64,000 nucleotides of DNA from contig JAJEAA010000028.1 of NCBI GenBank assembly GCA_022824365.1, positions 124,001 through 188,000 on the forward strand, given 5' to 3'. A program made the translations under genes and the position numbers. Below are positions 18,805 to 28,866 of the stretch, one piece after another; position 1 is the stretch's first letter, and every line of letters starts with the position of its first letter. Source of the DNA: Anaerolineae bacterium. GTDB lineage: Bacteria > Chloroflexota > Anaerolineae > Aggregatilineales > Phototrophicaceae. The notes under the pieces are model-generated. The model searched no databases. It was not told the DNA's origin and saw only the letters and a program-made list of their open reading frames with translations.

Positions 18805-20172
18805 ATGAGCCTTTGGGGCGGACGCTTCAGCGAACCGAGCGACGAAGACCTTCGGGCGCTTAACGACAGCATTGACTTTGATCATGTGCTTTACGCCGAG
18901 GACATTGAAGGCAGTATCGTTTATGCCCGCGCCTTGGCCGACGCCGGTGTCATTGAGCAGGCTGAAGCCGTAACCATAATCGCTGGCTTGCGGCAAGTGA
19001 TGCAGGAATTCGACGACGACAAGTTTGAGATTCACGCGGGCGATGAAGATATTCACACGGCTGTAGAGCGGCGTCTGACAGAAATCGTCGGCGATGTTGG
19101 GGGCAAGCTGCATACCGGTCGCAGCCGCAATGACCAGGTCGCGACCGATTTCCGGCTCTGGTCAATCCGTGCCGCTGAAAATCTCGCCGGCGAAATCCGA
19201 CTGCTGCAAGCTGCGCTGGTCAGCATCGCTGAAACGCATATCGAGACCTTGATGCCCGGCTATACTCACTTGCAACCGGCTCAGCCGATTAGCGCCGCTC
19301 ATTGGTTGTTGAGCTTCTTCTGGATGCTGGAGCGCGACCAGGACCGCTTGCGTTCCACGCGGGCTCGTATGGCCGAATGTCCGCTGGGCGCGGGCGCTCT
19401 GGCTGGCAATCCATTTCCAATCGACCGTCAACAACTGGCGGCGGACCTGGGCTTCGACCGTCCCAGCGCCAACAGCTTGGATGCCGTCAGCGATCGGGAC
19501 TTTGTCGCCGATCTGCTCTATTGTATTTCCCTTTGCGCCATTCACCTGAGCCGGTTGGCGGAGGACATCTTGCTTTACTCCAATCCGGTCTTCGGCTTCG
19601 TCACGCTGGATGATCGATACAGCACCGGCTCAAGCCTGATGCCGCAGAAGCGCAATGCCGACCCGATGGAATTGATGCGCGGTAAGACTGGCCGTGTCAT
19701 CGGCAATCTGGTCGGCTTCCTGACGACCCTCAAAGGCTTGCCCAGCGGCTATAACAAGGATTTGCAAGAAGACAAGGAAGCCCTTTTCGACTCGCTCGAG
19801 ACCATGTATCGGTTGCTGCCGGTGCTTACGGCGACCATCAGCAGCTTGCGGATCAACCGCGAGGCGATGGCGGCCGCCCTGAGCAACGACCTGCTTGCGA
19901 CTGACCTGGCGGATTATCTGGTGCGCAAGGGCGTTCCGTTCCGACAGGCGCATCACACAATCGGGACCATCGTGCGCTTGGCTGACGAGCGCGGCCTGGA
20001 TCTGCCGCAACTTGACCTTCCCTTGCTGCAAACCGTGAGCAGTGACTTCAGCGAAGATGTCGCGCAGGTATTCGATTTCAGCAAATCGGTGGCGCAACGG
20101 GGGGCTTTCGGTGGCACAGCGCCCGCCGCCATACGTGAGCAGATCGCTCAAGCCAGGGAGATACTCGCTTAG
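18805..20172 (+). CDS. argH: Argininosuccinate lyase
   Basis: ArgH cleaves argininosuccinate to arginine and fumarate. The 455-residue protein carries the fumarase/aspartase superfamily signature GSSLMPQKRN near residue 275, and TGRSRNDQVATD and PGYTHLQPAQP typical of ArgH. The start ATG follows GGAAGGACGC. It is the second gene of the argGH operon; the next genes begin after a separate promoter and attenuator. Confidence 0.97.
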   Translation: MSLWGGRFSEPSDEDLRALNDSIDFDHVLYAEDIEGSIVYARALADAGVIEQAEAVTIIAGLRQVMQEFDDDKFEIHAGDEDIHTAVERRLTEIVGDVGGKLHTGRSRNDQVATDFRLWSIRAAENLAGEIRLLQAALVSIAETHIETLMPGYTHLQPAQPISAAHWLLSFFWMLERDQDRLRSTRARMAECPLGAGALAGNPFPIDRQQLAADLGFDRPSANSLDAVSDRDFVADLLYCISLCAIHLSRLAEDILLYSNPVFGFVTLDDRYSTGSSLMPQKRNADPMELMRGKTGRVIGNLVGFLTTLKGLPSGYNKDLQEDKEALFDSLETMYRLLPVLTATISSLRINREAMAAALSNDLLATDLADYLVRKGVPFRQAHHTIGTIVRLADERGLDLPQLDLPLLQTVSSDFSEDVAQVFDFSKSVAQRGAFGGTAPAAIREQIAQAREILA

Positions 20173-20251
20173 TTCTGTGCAAAATATACAAATTACCGGC
20201 AGCATTCTATATGAAAGTTCGCGGCAGATTTCTTTTATAGGTCTCAATTAC

Positions 20252-20280
20252 TTGACAGAAGGGCTGAAATCCGCTAGCCT
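20252..20280 (+). promoter_or_regulatory. Promoter of the ilv-leu leader
   Basis: TTGACA at 20252-20257 is a perfect -35 hexamer, followed after exactly 17 bases by TAGCCT at 20275-20280, which keeps the T1, A2 and T6 positions of a -10. Transcription would start near 20287, about 25 bases upstream of the leader peptide start codon. Confidence 0.6.
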
Positions 20281-20312
20281 GTCCACGCTTGTGGAATCAA
20301 CCGAGGCGCAAG

Positions 20313-20390
20313 ATGCGCGGTCAATTCAAAGCAATTCCCAGCCTTATCCTCGTTCTTGTCATTGTCCTTGTGATTATCATTGGACTCTAA
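20313..20390 (+). CDS. Branched-chain amino acid leader peptide (attenuator)
   Basis: This 25-residue open frame begins MRGQFKAIP and continues SLILVLVIVLVIIIGL before the stop. Six Ile, five Leu and four Val codons make up 15 of 25 residues, with an unbroken run of 11 branched-chain residues. GAGG lies seven bases before the ATG. It sits just downstream of the promoter at 20252 and 39 bases upstream of an intrinsic terminator, ahead of ilvE-ilvB-ilvN-ilvC-leuA. This is the layout of ribosome-mediated attenuation as in ilvL-type leaders. A small membrane peptide is the alternative reading, but position favours a leader. Confidence 0.75.
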   Translation: MRGQFKAIPSLILVLVIVLVIIIGL

Positions 20391-20429
20391 CGGCTTGGGC
20401 GGGCGATATTCCGAAAGAATGCAAACAGG

Positions 20430-20456
20430 AGCCTCCCAAGCCACGGGAGGCTTTTT
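20430..20456 (+). terminator. Attenuator terminator of the ilv-leu operon
   Basis: AGCCTCCC and GGGAGGCT form a perfect 8-bp GC-rich stem with the loop AAGCCAC, followed by a T-run ending in TAG. It lies between the leader peptide and ilvE, so it would stop leader transcripts unless an alternative structure forms while the ribosome stalls at Ile, Leu or Val codons. Confidence 0.8.
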
Positions 20457-20589
20457 AGTTTGACAGCGGATTGAATGGTAAGCGAGTTGATGAAGATGTA
20501 TCGTTTGTACGACAGGCGCAGCAAAACCGGCAAGACCACTTGCCTGGCGCAGCCATGTCGTCGCGGCTTTCGGGTTGCTTTTGGATTGG

Positions 20590-20631
20590 ACGCTTGCTTC
20601 GTTCGCTGATTGTAAACAGGCGAGCGTTTTT
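20590..20631 (+). terminator. Second terminator-like hairpin before ilvE
   Basis: ACGCTTGCTT pairs with AGGCGAGCGT (two G-T wobbles), followed by TTTTT at 20627-20631. It is weaker than the first terminator and has a longer loop. It ends 34 bases before the ilvE start codon, so transcripts entering ilvE must pass two terminators. The 133 bases between the two hairpins hold no obvious second leader peptide. Confidence 0.45.
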
Positions 20632-20665
20632 GATTGTATCGGACGTTGATGCAGAGGACTAATAC

Positions 20666-21586
20666 ATGACGGCTGAATGGATTTGGCGGGACGGCGAGTT
20701 TGTGAAGTGGGACGAGGCCACGGTGCATGTCAGCGCCCATGCCTTGCATTACGGGTCGAGCGTGTTCGAGGGAATCCGCGCTTATGACACCCCGGCCGGA
20801 GCCGCCGTGTTCCGGCTGCGCGAACACAGTGAACGTCTGATGCACGGCGCGCGCATCATGCGCATTGACCATGACAACAGTCCCGAGTTGCTGGACGCGG
20901 CTATTCTGGAAACAATCCGCCGAAACGGACACGCCTCCTGTTATATCCGCCCGATCATCTTCCGTGGTACGGGCGCTTTGGGCTTGGAGGGGCGCGGCCG
21001 GACCACTACTGAAACGGTCATCCTCACCATGGAGTGGGGGCGCTATCTGGGCGCGGAAGCGATTGAGCAGGGCGTCGATGTGCAGATCAGTTCCTTCCGT
21101 CGGATGGCGCCAGACACGCATATGGCGCTGGTCAAAGCGGGCGGCAACTATGTCAACAGCCAATTCGTCAGTATGGAAGCCCATGACAACGGCTTTGAAG
21201 AAGGCATCGCGCTTGATGTCAACGGCTACGTCAGCGAAGGCGCGGGCGAGAATATCTTCGTGATACTCAATGGCGTCGTCTATACGCCGGGCGCCTGGTC
21301 TTCAATTCTGATGGGCATCACCCGCGACAGCGCTTTAACGATTCTGGCCGACCAGGGCGTCGAAGTGCGCTTCCAACCGGTCGCGCGGGAGATGCTCTAC
21401 ATGGCCGATGAGATCTTCTTCACCGGCACCGCCGCTGAGGTGACGCCTGTCAAGTCTGTCGATCGGATTCCTGTCGGCTGCGGCAAGCGCGGTCCCATCA
21501 CGGAAGCGGTACAACGCGAGTTCTTCGCTATCACCGCCGGCGAGGCGCCGGATAAATACAATTGGCTGACGCACGTCAATGGCTAA
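20666..21586 (+). CDS. ilvE: Branched-chain amino acid aminotransferase
   Basis: IlvE transfers the amino group between glutamate and the 2-oxo acids of leucine, isoleucine and valine. The 306-residue fold-type IV PLP enzyme has HALHYGSSVFEGIRAY, the Schiff-base lysine in ALVKAGGNYVNS (Lys157) and the cofactor loop EIFFTGTAAEVTPV. It matches the bacterial group-1 enzymes in length. It is the first structural gene behind the attenuator; ilvB follows about 40 bases later. Confidence 0.95.
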   Translation: MTAEWIWRDGEFVKWDEATVHVSAHALHYGSSVFEGIRAYDTPAGAAVFRLREHSERLMHGARIMRIDHDNSPELLDAAILETIRRNGHASCYIRPIIFRGTGALGLEGRGRTTTETVILTMEWGRYLGAEAIEQGVDVQISSFRRMAPDTHMALVKAGGNYVNSQFVSMEAHDNGFEEGIALDVNGYVSEGAGENIFVILNGVVYTPGAWSSILMGITRDSALTILADQGVEVRFQPVAREMLYMADEIFFTGTAAEVTPVKSVDRIPVGCGKRGPITEAVQREFFAITAGEAPDKYNWLTHVNG

Positions 21587-21627
21587 AACCTAAGATTTGG
21601 ACGCGAGCGAGTTATACAAGGGGGGCG

Positions 21628-23331
21628 ATGATGAGACTCAAAGGTTCAGAAATCATCATGGAATGCCTGTTGAAGGAAGGCGTGCACGTCATGTTTGGTT
21701 ATCCCGGCGGGGCGATCCTTCCCACCTACGATGCGATGGCCAAATACGACGATCGCCTTCATCATGTCCTTGTGCGCCATGAGCAGGGCGCTTCGCATAT
21801 GGCGGATGGCTACGCCCGCGCCACCGGCGAAGTCGGCGTGTGCATCGCCACCAGCGGACCCGGCGCGACCAATCTGGTGACTGGCTTGGCAACCGCAATG
21901 ATGGATTCTTCGCCAATCGTCGCTATTACTGGGCAGGTGCCGATTCCCGCGATCGGATCGGACGCCTTCCAGGAAACCGATGTCACCGGCGTCACGCTGC
22001 CGGTTACGAAACACAACTATCTCGTGACCGATGTGCGGGACTTGGCTTATACGATTAAAGAAGCCTTTTACATCGCCCGCACTGGGCGGCCCGGTCCCGT
22101 CTTGGTCGATGTGCCCAAGGATGTTCAGATTGCCGAGACCGAATTCATCTACCCGGAAACTGACATTGTCTTGCCAGGTTATCACCCGCCATCGACCGCA
22201 AGGGAGCATGAAGTCGAGGGGGCTTTACGGTTGATCGCCGAAGCGGAGCGTCCCATCATTCTCGCTGGGCACGGTATCATGATGTCTGGGGCGATGGGCG
22301 AAGTGCGGGAACTGGCGGAGCGAGCGCAGATTCCAGCCACGCTGACGCTGCTCGGCAAAGGCGCTCTGCCGGAAGAACACCCTCTGGTTATTGGCATGAT
22401 GGGCATGCACGGCGAAGCCTGCTCCAACCACGCGATCCAGGAGGCGGACCTGCTTATCGCCCTCGGCATGCGCTTTGACGACCGCGTCACCGGCAATTTG
22501 AAAACCTATGCCGTCAACGCGCGCAAGATCCACATTGATATTGATCGCTCGGAAATCAACAAGAACGTCAAAGCAGACGTCGGCATTGCCGGTGATCTTA
22601 AGACCGTCCTTAATCAGTTGCTGCCCAAACTGGAGCGGAAGTCTCATCCCGAATGGATTGGACGGATCCGCGATTGGCAGGAAGATTCCAGCGAACGCGA
22701 TATCTTGAATTATGAGACGCCGGGCAAACTGCTCACGGCGCAGGTGATCAACGACATCTGGCGCATCACCGGCGGCGACGCCATTACGGTCACCGATGTC
22801 GGGCAACATCAAATGCTCGAGGCGCAGTACTATCCGCATCAGCGGCCCGCCACCTTGCTCACGAGCGGCGGCTTGGGCACTATGGGTTTCGGTTTTCCCG
22901 CCGCCATCGGCGCAAAATTCGGCAAACCTGATGAGGAGATCTGGGCGATTGTCGGCGACGGCGGCTTCCAAATGACCCTGTGTGAAATGGCAACCGCGGT
23001 CCAAGAGAATGCCAACGTGAACATCGCCATCATCAACAACAATTTCCTGGGTATGGTGCGCCAATGGCAGGAGCTCTTTTTCGAAAAACGCTATCAGGCG
23101 ACGCCTATGGTCAATCCCGATTTCTGCAAATTGGCTGACGCCTACGGAATCCCCAATCGTCTGGTCACACAGCGGGAGCAGGTCGAGGATGCCGTGGAAT
23201 ACGCCCGGAGCATTGACGGACCCACCCTCATCGAATTTGTGGTCGAGAAGGAAGAAATGGTTTACCCGATGGTCCCCGCCGGCGCGGACCTTCACGATAT
23301 GAAACGCCGGCCCAAACCAGGAGAAGCATGA
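21628..23331 (+). CDS. ilvB: Acetolactate synthase large subunit
   Basis: The catalytic subunit condenses pyruvate to acetolactate (valine and leucine) or pyruvate with 2-oxobutyrate (isoleucine), using thiamine diphosphate. The 567-residue protein shows FGYPGGAILP, the catalytic Glu in VRHEQGASHMADGYARATG, and the diphosphate-binding motif GDGGFQMTLCE ending in NNNFLGMVRQWQ. Two start codons lie together, ATG 21628 and ATG 21631, behind AAGGGGGG; the upstream open frame overlapping ilvE is unlikely to be used. The stop overlaps the ilvN start. Confidence 0.95.
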   Translation: MMRLKGSEIIMECLLKEGVHVMFGYPGGAILPTYDAMAKYDDRLHHVLVRHEQGASHMADGYARATGEVGVCIATSGPGATNLVTGLATAMMDSSPIVAITGQVPIPAIGSDAFQETDVTGVTLPVTKHNYLVTDVRDLAYTIKEAFYIARTGRPGPVLVDVPKDVQIAETEFIYPETDIVLPGYHPPSTAREHEVEGALRLIAEAERPIILAGHGIMMSGAMGEVRELAERAQIPATLTLLGKGALPEEHPLVIGMMGMHGEACSNHAIQEADLLIALGMRFDDRVTGNLKTYAVNARKIHIDIDRSEINKNVKADVGIAGDLKTVLNQLLPKLERKSHPEWIGRIRDWQEDSSERDILNYETPGKLLTAQVINDIWRITGGDAITVTDVGQHQMLEAQYYPHQRPATLLTSGGLGTMGFGFPAAIGAKFGKPDEEIWAIVGDGGFQMTLCEMATAVQENANVNIAIINNNFLGMVRQWQELFFEKRYQATPMVNPDFCKLADAYGIPNRLVTQREQVEDAVEYARSIDGPTLIEFVVEKEEMVYPMVPAGADLHDMKRRPKPGEA

Positions 23332-23915
23332 TGGCTGAAACAAAGACGGATAATAAAATGACGGTTGTGGCGCTGGTCGAGAATGAGCCCGGCGTTCTAA
23401 ACCGAATCGCGAGCATGTTCCGCCGCCGCGCATTTAATATCGACAGCCTTACCGTCGGCCGGACGCACCGCCCCCATATCTCGCGCATGACCATTCGCGT
23501 CGTGGCCGGCCCTGAATACGCCATGAAAATCGCAACCAACTTGCAGAAGCTGGTCAACGTAATCGATGTGCGCGTGCTTGACAACGAGCCACATATTGAG
23601 CGTGACCTGGCCTTGATCAAAGTTCGCAATGATGACGCTGATTCGCGCAACACCATCACCGAAATCTGCGACCGCTATCCGGCGCGCATTGTGGACGTGG
23701 GGCCCGAGGTCGCCATTATTGAGATGGTGGGCACGGAAACCATTCTCGAAGCCTTCATTGAAGAAGTAAAGCCGACCGGCATCGTCGAGATGATTCGCAC
23801 CGGCGTGGTGTCTATGGGGCGCGGAACGCGCATCCACGATACAAACTTCATCAACCGGCGGGCTCTGGTCGAGGCGGCTTCGAAAGCGCGCAGCGGCAAC
23901 GGGCGCCTTGTTTGA
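23328..23915 (+). CDS. ilvN: Acetolactate synthase small (regulatory) subunit
   Basis: The 195-residue protein has an N-terminal ACT domain, VVALVENEPGVLNRIASMF, followed by the conserved RRRAFNIDSLTVGRT, and a C-terminal IlvN-specific domain (EVAIIEMVGTE). It binds valine and adjusts activity of the large subunit. Its ATG overlaps the ilvB TGA as ATGA, and AGGAG lies just upstream, so the two subunits are made in step. It is slightly longer than the usual 160-175 residues because of extra terminal residues. Confidence 0.95.
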   Translation: MMAETKTDNKMTVVALVENEPGVLNRIASMFRRRAFNIDSLTVGRTHRPHISRMTIRVVAGPEYAMKIATNLQKLVNVIDVRVLDNEPHIERDLALIKVRNDDADSRNTITEICDRYPARIVDVGPEVAIIEMVGTETILEAFIEEVKPTGIVEMIRTGVVSMGRGTRIHDTNFINRRALVEAASKARSGNGRLV

Positions 23916-23983
23916 GATTTGTGCATTGGCTGGCGCCAGCCTGCTCTTAATCACAGTAGTTCAATTCAGGAGAGACACCCTAA

Positions 23984-24994
<1,011 letters not shown>

Positions 24995-25051
24995 AGCCAT
25001 AGGCAAATTCACGACCTTGCGAAAGATGAAAATGAGAAAGGAGGTGCCTGA

Positions 25052-25159
25052 ATGTCAGACGATGGTCTTAGTGGCTTGACCAAGCTGCTTAACACAGCCG
25101 ACCGGATTCTATTGAGCAAAGGAGCATCTCCCAATGGTAAAACGAACCTACGACGATAA
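25052..25159 (+). CDS. Small ORF overlapping the leuA start, possible coupling leader
   Basis: A 35-residue frame (MSDDGLSGLTKLLNTADRIL at its start) begins behind AAAGGAGGTG, one of the best ribosome sites in the window, in the ilvC-leuA gap. It has seven leucine codons and ends 26 bases inside leuA in another frame. Translation of this frame would expose or occlude the leuA ribosome site (AAAGGAG at 25119-25125), so it may couple or tune leuA translation. I do not recognise the peptide; a chance frame remains possible. Confidence 0.5.
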   Translation: MSDDGLSGLTKLLNTADRILLSKGASPNGKTNLRR

Positions 25160-26741
25160 TACCGTCATCATCTTCGATACCACCTTGCGCGATGGCGAGC
25201 AAAGCCCGGGCGCGACCCTGTCCAGCGCGGAAAAGCTGGAGATCGCCCGTCAATTGTCACGCCTCGGCGTCGATGTCATCGAAGCTGGTTTTCCGGCGGC
25301 ATCGCCCGATGACCTCAGAGCGGTGCAGCGAATCGCCCGCGAGGTCGGCACACTGGATGGACCCTCCATCGCTGGTTTGGCGCGCTCCGTCGAAAGTGAT
25401 ATCCGTACCGCTTGGGAAGGTGTCAAGGACGCGGTCAAGCCGCGCATCCACACCTTCCTCGGTACATCGCCCAGCCATTTGGCCATGCTGCGGATCAACA
25501 AAGAAGAAGGCTTGGAGTTGATTCGCAGCGGTGTCACGTTAGCCAAGAGCCTCTGCGATGATGTCGAATTCAGCCCGATGGATGCTGGCCGCACCGATAC
25601 CGAATACCTGATTCGCGCCTGCGCCGTCGCCGTCGAGTGCGGCGCCAGCACACTGAACATTCCCGACACTGTCGGCTACGTGATGCCGAGCGAATGGGCG
25701 GACACCCTGGAAATGCTCATCAACGAGACGCCCGGCGCGGGGCCCGGCAGCGGCGTTATCTGGTCTGTGCACTGCCACAATGATCTCGGCCTGGCCACTG
25801 CCAACACCCTGGCCGGCTTGACCAAAGGCGTTCGTCAGGTCGAGGTGACTATCAACGGCGTTGGCGAGCGAGCCGGCAATACCAGCCTCGAAGAAGTTGT
25901 CATGGCGATCCATACGCGCAAGACCTTTTACAACTTGCGCACCAACATCGACTCCACGCAAATCATGAAGACCAGCCGGCTTGTCCGCAATTACATGGGC
26001 ATGCTCGTGCAGCCAAACAAGGCGATCGTCGGCGCCAACGCCTTCGCGCATGAATCTGGCATTCATCAAGATGGCGTGCTCAAAAATGCCGAGACCTTCG
26101 AGATCATGACTCCCGAAGATGTCGGCTTGACTCAGAGCAAACTCGTCTTGGGCAAGCACAGCGGCCGTCATGCCTTGCGCGTGCGTCTGCGCGAACTCGG
26201 CTATGAGGTCGACGGCGACGAGTTGATGGACGTCTTCCGCCGTTTCAAGCAACTTGCCGACATGAAAAAGACGGTGACCGATGCTGACCTGGAAGCCTTG
26301 GTCGCCGACGAAGCGGCGCACAAACCCGAAGACTTCTTTCGCCTGGTCGATATCCAAGTCGTCTGTGGCACGATGGGTATGCCAACAGCCACCGTCAAGA
26401 TGTCCAACCAAGATGGCGAGGAACTCATCGTTTCGTCGGTTGGCACCGGACCGGTCGACGCCTCCTATCGCGCTGTCGACCAGATCATAAACGCGCCCAA
26501 TGTCTTGCTCGAATTTAACGTGCACAGCGTCACCGAAGGCATCGACGCCCTCGGCGAAGTCACGGTGAGAATCTCGCCGGTGGATAGTCCTCGCACCTTT
26601 GGCGGCTATGGCGCGGACAGCGACATCGTGGTATCCAGCGTGAAGGCTTATGTCGCCGCGCTGAATCGGATGATTTCCAGCATTGGCTTGGGCGATGTAG
26701 CGCCGGAAGGCGAAGTGGCGACAGTAGGACTCGTCTCTTGA
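25134..26741 (+). CDS. leuA: 2-isopropylmalate synthase
   Basis: LeuA condenses acetyl-CoA with 2-oxoisovalerate, the first committed step of leucine synthesis. The 535-residue protein has the DRE-TIM barrel signature [31 protein letters not shown] and the [13 protein letters not shown] helix. A C-terminal LeuA regulatory domain (about 390-525) should bind leucine for feedback inhibition. The start ATG 25134 follows AAAGGAG. It differs from its paralogue cimA at 28867 in specificity motifs. Confidence 0.95.
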   Translation: MVKRTYDDNTVIIFDTTLRDGEQSPGATLSSAEKLEIARQLSRLGVDVIEAGFPAASPDDLRAVQRIAREVGTLDGPSIAGLARSVESDIRTAWEGVKDAVKPRIHTFLGTSPSHLAMLRINKEEGLELIRSGVTLAKSLCDDVEFSPMDAGRTDTEYLIRACAVAVECGASTLNIPDTVGYVMPSEWADTLEMLINETPGAGPGSGVIWSVHCHNDLGLATANTLAGLTKGVRQVEVTINGVGERAGNTSLEEVVMAIHTRKTFYNLRTNIDSTQIMKTSRLVRNYMGMLVQPNKAIVGANAFAHESGIHQDGVLKNAETFEIMTPEDVGLTQSKLVLGKHSGRHALRVRLRELGYEVDGDELMDVFRRFKQLADMKKTVTDADLEALVADEAAHKPEDFFRLVDIQVVCGTMGMPTATVKMSNQDGEELIVSSVGTGPVDASYRAVDQIINAPNVLLEFNVHSVTEGIDALGEVTVRISPVDSPRTFGGYGADSDIVVSSVKAYVAALNRMISSIGLGDVAPEGEVATVGLVS

Positions 26742-26767
26742 TAAGTGGAAAAATTGAGGAAAACAGG

Positions 26768-28210
26768 ATGACACAAAACGGAAGACCGCGCACACTCTTT
26801 GAGAAAGTGTGGAATACTCACATCGTGCGCGAGCAAAGCGATGATACGCCGGCCGTGCTTTATATCGATCTGCATCTTGTGCATGAGGTGACATCGCCGC
26901 AGGCTTTCTCGATGCTGCGCGAACGCGGCTTGACGGTGCGCCGTCCCGACCAGACCATCGGCACTATGGACCACAGCACGCCGACCACGCCGCGCAACGA
27001 GCTTGGCATCATCCCGGTCGCCGACGCGATGGCGGCCAAACAGCTCGATACCTTCACCAAAAACTGCAGCGATTACGGCATCCCGATGTACGCCCTGGGC
27101 GACGAGCACCAGGGCATCGTGCACGTTATCGGTCCGGAGAAAGGCCTCACACAACCGGGTATGACGATCGTCTGCGGCGATAGCCACACGAGTACGCATG
27201 GCGCCTTTGGCGCGCTCGCTTTTGGTATCGGCACTAGCGAAGTCGGGCATGTGCTGGCCACGCAAACGCTCTTGCAGAACAAGCCGCGCACCATGGCGGT
27301 AAATGTCGACGGCCGCCTTGGCGAAGGCGTGACCGCCAAGGACATTATCCTGGCGATCATCTCTCGCATCGGCATCGGCGGAGGCACCGGTCATGTCTTC
27401 GAGTATCGCGGGGAAGCCATCCGTGGGCTGAGCATGGAAGGGCGGATGACGGTCTGCAATATGTCGATTGAAGGCGGCGCGCGGGCTGGCATGGTCGCGC
27501 CCGACGATACCACCTTTGAGTACATTCACGGTCGGCAGCATGCCCCCAGCGGCGCCGATTGGGACGCTGCCATCGCCAACTGGCGTAGGCTGCCCACTGA
27601 CGGTGGCGCGGTCTTTGATAAGGAGATTACCCTGCGCGCGGACGAACTGATCCCGATGATCACTTACGGCACTAACCCCGGCATGGGCATGCCCATCGAC
27701 GCGGCTGTGCCGACGCCCGAGGAAGAAACTGACTTCAACAAGAAAACCGCGCTCGACAAGGCGTTGGCTTACATGGATTTGCGACCCGGTCAAAAGCTGC
27801 TGGGCAAAGCGATCGATGTCGTTTTCATCGGCAGTTGCACCAACTCGCGTATTTCCGATTTGCGACAAGCGGCGCAATTCATCCAGGGCCGCAAGGTGGC
27901 CGGTAGCGTGCGCATGATGGTCGTGCCCGGCTCTCAGCAGGTCAAGAAGCAGGCGGAAAGCGAAGGCCTCGACCGTATATTCCGCGAAGCTGGCGCGGAA
28001 TGGCGCGAAGCCGGCTGCTCCATGTGCATCGCCATGAATGGCGATCAACTGCAGCCTGGTCAATACGCCGTATCCACCAGCAACCGCAACTTTGAAGGAC
28101 GCCAGGGCAAAGGCGGGCGGACCTTCCTCGCCAGCCCGTTGACCGCCGTCGCTTCCGCCGTCGCCGGCGCTGTGACTGATCCGCGCGCCATGCTGGCGGG
28201 ACTGAGCTAA
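26768..28210 (+). CDS. leuC: 3-isopropylmalate dehydratase large subunit
   Basis: With LeuD this aconitase-family protein isomerises 2- to 3-isopropylmalate, and probably citramalate to methylmalate given cimA downstream. The 480-residue protein has [13 protein letters not shown] and the iron-sulfur cysteines in FIGSCTNSR and AGCSMC, ligands of a [4Fe-4S] cluster. The real start is ATG 26768 behind AGGAAAACAGG; the open frame to 26738 is an extension. leuD follows after 11 bases. Confidence 0.96.
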   Translation: MTQNGRPRTLFEKVWNTHIVREQSDDTPAVLYIDLHLVHEVTSPQAFSMLRERGLTVRRPDQTIGTMDHSTPTTPRNELGIIPVADAMAAKQLDTFTKNCSDYGIPMYALGDEHQGIVHVIGPEKGLTQPGMTIVCGDSHTSTHGAFGALAFGIGTSEVGHVLATQTLLQNKPRTMAVNVDGRLGEGVTAKDIILAIISRIGIGGGTGHVFEYRGEAIRGLSMEGRMTVCNMSIEGGARAGMVAPDDTTFEYIHGRQHAPSGADWDAAIANWRRLPTDGGAVFDKEITLRADELIPMITYGTNPGMGMPIDAAVPTPEEETDFNKKTALDKALAYMDLRPGQKLLGKAIDVVFIGSCTNSRISDLRQAAQFIQGRKVAGSVRMMVVPGSQQVKKQAESEGLDRIFREAGAEWREAGCSMCIAMNGDQLQPGQYAVSTSNRNFEGRQGKGGRTFLASPLTAVASAVAGAVTDPRAMLAGLS

Positions 28211-28221
28211 GGAGATTGACT

Positions 28222-28833
28222 GTGGAGAAATTGAAGCGCATTCAAGGGAGCATCGTCTCCATTCCCGTCAACGACATTGATACCGACCAGATTATCCCTG
28301 CCCGTTTCCTCAAGGTGACGGACAAGGAAGGCTTGGGCAAAGCCGCCTTCTGTGACTGGCGCTACGAGGAAGATGGCGAGACGCCCAATCCCGATTTCGT
28401 GCTCAACAAGCCGGAATATCAACGGGCCTCAGTTTTGGTCGCCGGCAACAACTTCGGCTGCGGCAGCTCACGCGAGCATGCCCCTTGGGCGCTGTTGGGC
28501 ACGGGTTTCAAAGCCGTCATCAGTACCGAGTTCGCCGATATCTTCCGCAACAACGCGCTCAAGAACGGCTTGTTGCCAATCGTCGTGGACGCCGATACGC
28601 AGCAGCAGTTGTTCAGCCTGGCGGAAGAAGACCCGAGTACGAGTGTAAGCGTCGATGTGGAAGCGCAGACGTTGACGCTGCCCGACGGACGCGAAGTTGG
28701 CTTTCCGCTTGACGGCTTCTCGAAATATTGCCTGCTCAACGGCGTCGACCAGCTCGGTTACTTGCTGGCGCTGGATGACGAAGCGCAGTCCTACGAAGCG
28801 CGCAACCCGCAGCGCGTGGTGACCACTGCCTGA
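28222..28833 (+). CDS. leuD: 3-isopropylmalate dehydratase small subunit
   Basis: The 203-residue swivel-domain subunit completes the isopropylmalate isomerase. Signature pieces are NDIDTDQIIPARFL and NNFGCGSSREHAPWAL. GTG 28222 is chosen as start because AAGGAG ends seven bases before it; the in-frame TTG 28216 would be too close to that ribosome site. It is tightly linked to leuC and lies 33 bases before cimA. Confidence 0.95.
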   Translation: MEKLKRIQGSIVSIPVNDIDTDQIIPARFLKVTDKEGLGKAAFCDWRYEEDGETPNPDFVLNKPEYQRASVLVAGNNFGCGSSREHAPWALLGTGFKAVISTEFADIFRNNALKNGLLPIVVDADTQQQLFSLAEEDPSTSVSVDVEAQTLTLPDGREVGFPLDGFSKYCLLNGVDQLGYLLALDDEAQSYEARNPQRVVTTA

Positions 28834-28866
28834 AACAGCCGGCAGGAACGAGACAGGAGGTCGAAA

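Noticed and set aside
20521-20600. T-box riboswitch before ilvE
   Set aside because: The GTCGTCGCGG stretch recalls the T-box antiterminator bulge only loosely, and the conserved GGTGG-ACCGCG core is absent.
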